DNA of 64,000 nt, from positions 55,477,067 to 55,541,066 of the forward strand of contig OX359245.1 in assembly GCA_947179485.1 (NCBI GenBank). Reading direction: 5' to 3'. The DNA is from Allacma fusca. Its lineage: Eukaryota; Arthropoda; Collembola; Symphypleona; Sminthuridae. Both the position numbers and the translations under genes were made by a program. The notes beneath the pieces are model-generated. The model made no database searches. It was given only the letters and a program-made list of their open reading frames with translations, and had not been told where the DNA came from. Below, one piece after another: positions 61,940-64,000 of the stretch (the first letter of the stretch is position 1; every line of letters starts with the position of its first letter).

Positions 61940-63851
61940 TTAAATCGACTTTACTCTTGAACATTTAATTCCCATCCACTCCCATAACTGACAAATTCCA
62001 GCAAAACTTAACAAAGTCAGAAGCAAGGCGAACATAATGCTGGTTTGCGTTATTGATAACGGTTCTGAAGCACCGTGTGAACGCATCAATCTTTGTGCAA
62101 CTTGAACTTTAAAATAATCATCGAGCAGCATTATTTCCAACGTATCAGTTATTATATTATGGGTTAACTCGTCAAATAATTTGATTACCCCAGCGGCTAG
62201 AAGTTGATGTGCAATGGAATATAAAACAGCTGCGTTTGGATTATAGAATCTCCAAACAATAAGAGTCATAGTGTATGGTTTTAACCCACGGAAACAGTAC
62301 AGACGGGGTTCCAACAAACTTAAATGGGTCTCCGCAAACTTCCCGAATGTGTTGCTTTCTAATCCGAATGTTTTTTCTGTTCCCATGAGGAAATCGTAAT
62401 ACTCCTTGTATGCAAGATTAGGGGCTTGCGTAAGTATTTTCGTCCTATTCCGCAATCCATCAATGTAAGGTAAACTTCTAGAGAATTGATTTTTGCTAAA
62501 GAAGTACTCATGAGAAAAATCCTTTAAAATCATTTATTCTTGCTGGCATTGATGGGGTGGCAAGAAGACTCTCAATAGAGGCTGAATATACATTACTCAG
62601 TATAAATGCAAAGTAATTCCACAACGTTAGTAATAGGACCAATTTAGTTGACGTTCGTGGTTGAGAAACAAGTGTAGCAAGAGCTGTAAACATTGGGTGT
62701 TTTATCGACGCTTCCGACTTGATGACTAACGCCATCAAACAAACGGAAAAACCAAGAGAGATCCAGGTAGAAGAGTCAATCGGGCGAAAGAATGCTAGTG
62801 GGTTTATTTTCAAGCTCTGTGTATCATTTACGAAATAAAAGAAATTCACTTCCTGATAATTTTCAACAAAGTTCATTCTATGTAATTTAAGTGGTGATTT
62901 TGACACATAGCTTCCGTGAATTCCTCCCATTTTTTCATCGCCTGAAGTCTCTCGTAAAACCCCTGTAGCGTTTAAAAACTTGATCATTGAAACGTAAATA
63001 ATAATAATCAGATCCTCAGTTTGTATTATTATCCCGAGTTTCCTAAGATCCCGGAAAGTCCAACTCTGGATTCGTTGCTGCCAATGTGCTTCTCCTAACT
63101 TATGGCCATCTGGCAGACCTAGCATCAACTTATGACGATTATAGTTGTAACGCCATTGGTTGGATCGCTTAAATTTTGCATCAAATTCCAATCTAGGGCT
63201 TGTGATATCAGTTGCAGGTAACAAACCATTTGTAGATATTCGCCTCAAGCACAAAACCTGTGTATGCGGGCAGTACACTTGAAGGACGAAGATTTTTTCG
63301 ATGCTTGTTGAATGTGGTTCCGATTCTACAAAAAGCATATTTTCAGGAAATGCAATAATTGTTTTTGACAATTTCAGACGAACGTGTCTTTTAAATATTC
63401 CAAGTTCCATCACGTTAAAGTCCTTGTCTTTGGGGTACAGAAGAATAACGTAGTCGCGCTCTGGTTTGGAGGCCCGGGCAATTTGACTTGCACTAGGCTG
63501 GACGTTTAGAGTTTTGCCGTTTTTACCAGTCCTTCGGAACGTCTTTACTAGCAAATACAATTTGCAGTTAGTTTTGCCCAATTTTGAGTCTTTCGTGAGG
63601 GGTAGGAATTTCTCATCTGATATAAATATGACTGGGTTAATGATTCTGTGAGCTAGTTTTAAGACCAACCCTGATTGGTTTTGTTCATTTCCTTGGCTCT
63701 TAGCTTTTGTTGACACCAAAATAGTTTCACAATTGTTCAGTGGAGCCAAGAAATGAAAAAGAAATATATTTTGAGGTTTGAGGGATGCATTATTTAAAAG
63801 GGAACAAAGTATAACGAGTGAAGTAAGACCCGCAAAATAAATGCGTTCCAT
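61940..63851 (-). CDS. Divergent ionotropic receptor (IR), one frameshift
   Basis: A single-exon gene of about 636 codons, read from ATG 63851 with a signal peptide (MERIYFAGLTSLVILCSL). The N-terminal 340 residues are a variable extracellular part including a ligand-binding half-lobe. A first membrane segment is near residues 362-381 (WISLGFSVCLMALVI). A second with the family's post-pore pattern is near 405-425 (LTLWNYFAFILSNVYSASIESLLATP). After the second ligand lobe, a last membrane segment (SIMFALLLTLLSFAGI) is followed by a short tail. Length and layout fit arthropod IRs, ligand-gated channels used in chemosensation; the subfamily is not recognised. The frame shifts by one base between 62533 and 62508 in a T-run. 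This is either a sequence error or an early inactivating change. A dead C-terminal fragment of a relative lies at 6316-6475. Confidence 0.75.
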
Positions 63852-64000
63852 GTTAACGGGAAAACAAAACTGATGTTATCAAATATTTTTAAGCGCTAAA
63901 ATTTTGTTAGGTAACTTATCATTAATTACACGTAATATTTTTAGTACACTATTCCTGTTTGGACACTTTTTGTCTATACTTTCTTATCCTGTACGTCAAA

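Overview
The window looks like AT-rich nuclear DNA from an arthropod. Its genes are broken by short GT-AG introns, and it carries many short non-autonomous DNA transposons with 8-bp target duplications. It also holds a divergent ionotropic-receptor (IR) gene and a secreted EssD-like nuclease-family gene. A springtail (Collembola) is my best guess, from the mix of gene families only. I saw no bacterial operons, rRNA, tRNA or CRISPR.

The main system is on the minus strand from about 51.9 kb down to 16.8 kb. A 683-codon first exon (51884-49836) encodes an NB-ARC/STAND NTPase (P-loop GFGGMGKS, GYPLGLH motif, winged-helix-like EIHRLIQQ). It is followed by small exons that fall into repeated four-exon modules with a fixed phase pattern (0-1, 1-0, 0-2, 2-0). 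I found M1 (46.7-45.8 kb), M2 (43.1-41.8 kb), second copies of both (36.3-35.3 and 32.6-31.3 kb), M3 (26.3-24.8 kb) and M4 (23.4-22.8 kb). A stop-bearing variant of the fourth exon closes the series at 16.8 kb. Each module starts and ends in phase 0, so modules can be added or lost without breaking frame. A 10,486-bp segment carrying M1, M2 and the 3' half of the NB-ARC exon is tandemly repeated (copies at 28.3, 30.05 and 40.5 kb). The copies join at a 2-bp microhomology. The copy nearest 28 kb has lost about 8.7 kb, with one breakpoint at the edge of a transposon. M4 has an in-frame stop, so whether the 16.8-kb end is still used is open.

The introns are full of mobile DNA. There are four hAT-type MITEs in each complete 10.5-kb copy, with others at 0.4, 4.1, 19.3 and 54.4 kb. 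A 1.55-kb foldback element at 26.5 kb has its empty site preserved in a diverged duplicate at 8.9 kb. A 5.5-kb CMC/CACTA-like transposon (17.2-22.7 kb) carries a transposase and a DUF4806 partner and sits in the last intron of the NB-ARC series. A pogo/Tigger relic lies at 14.6 kb and a decayed Helitron Pif1 helicase at 9.5-12.0 kb. The 6.3-9.0 kb stretch holds relics of an IR gene and of the 3' end of the NB-ARC-type gene.

The right end has two more genes. On the plus strand, 56134-59941 is a seven-exon gene for a secreted protein of about 756 residues. It is made of two copies of a three-exon cassette, all in phase 1. Each long exon has a cysteine-rich crystallin-like part followed by an EssD-like DNA/RNA endonuclease part; the motif histidine is kept in the first copy and lost in the second. 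On the minus strand, 63851-61940 is a single-exon divergent IR with one frameshift.
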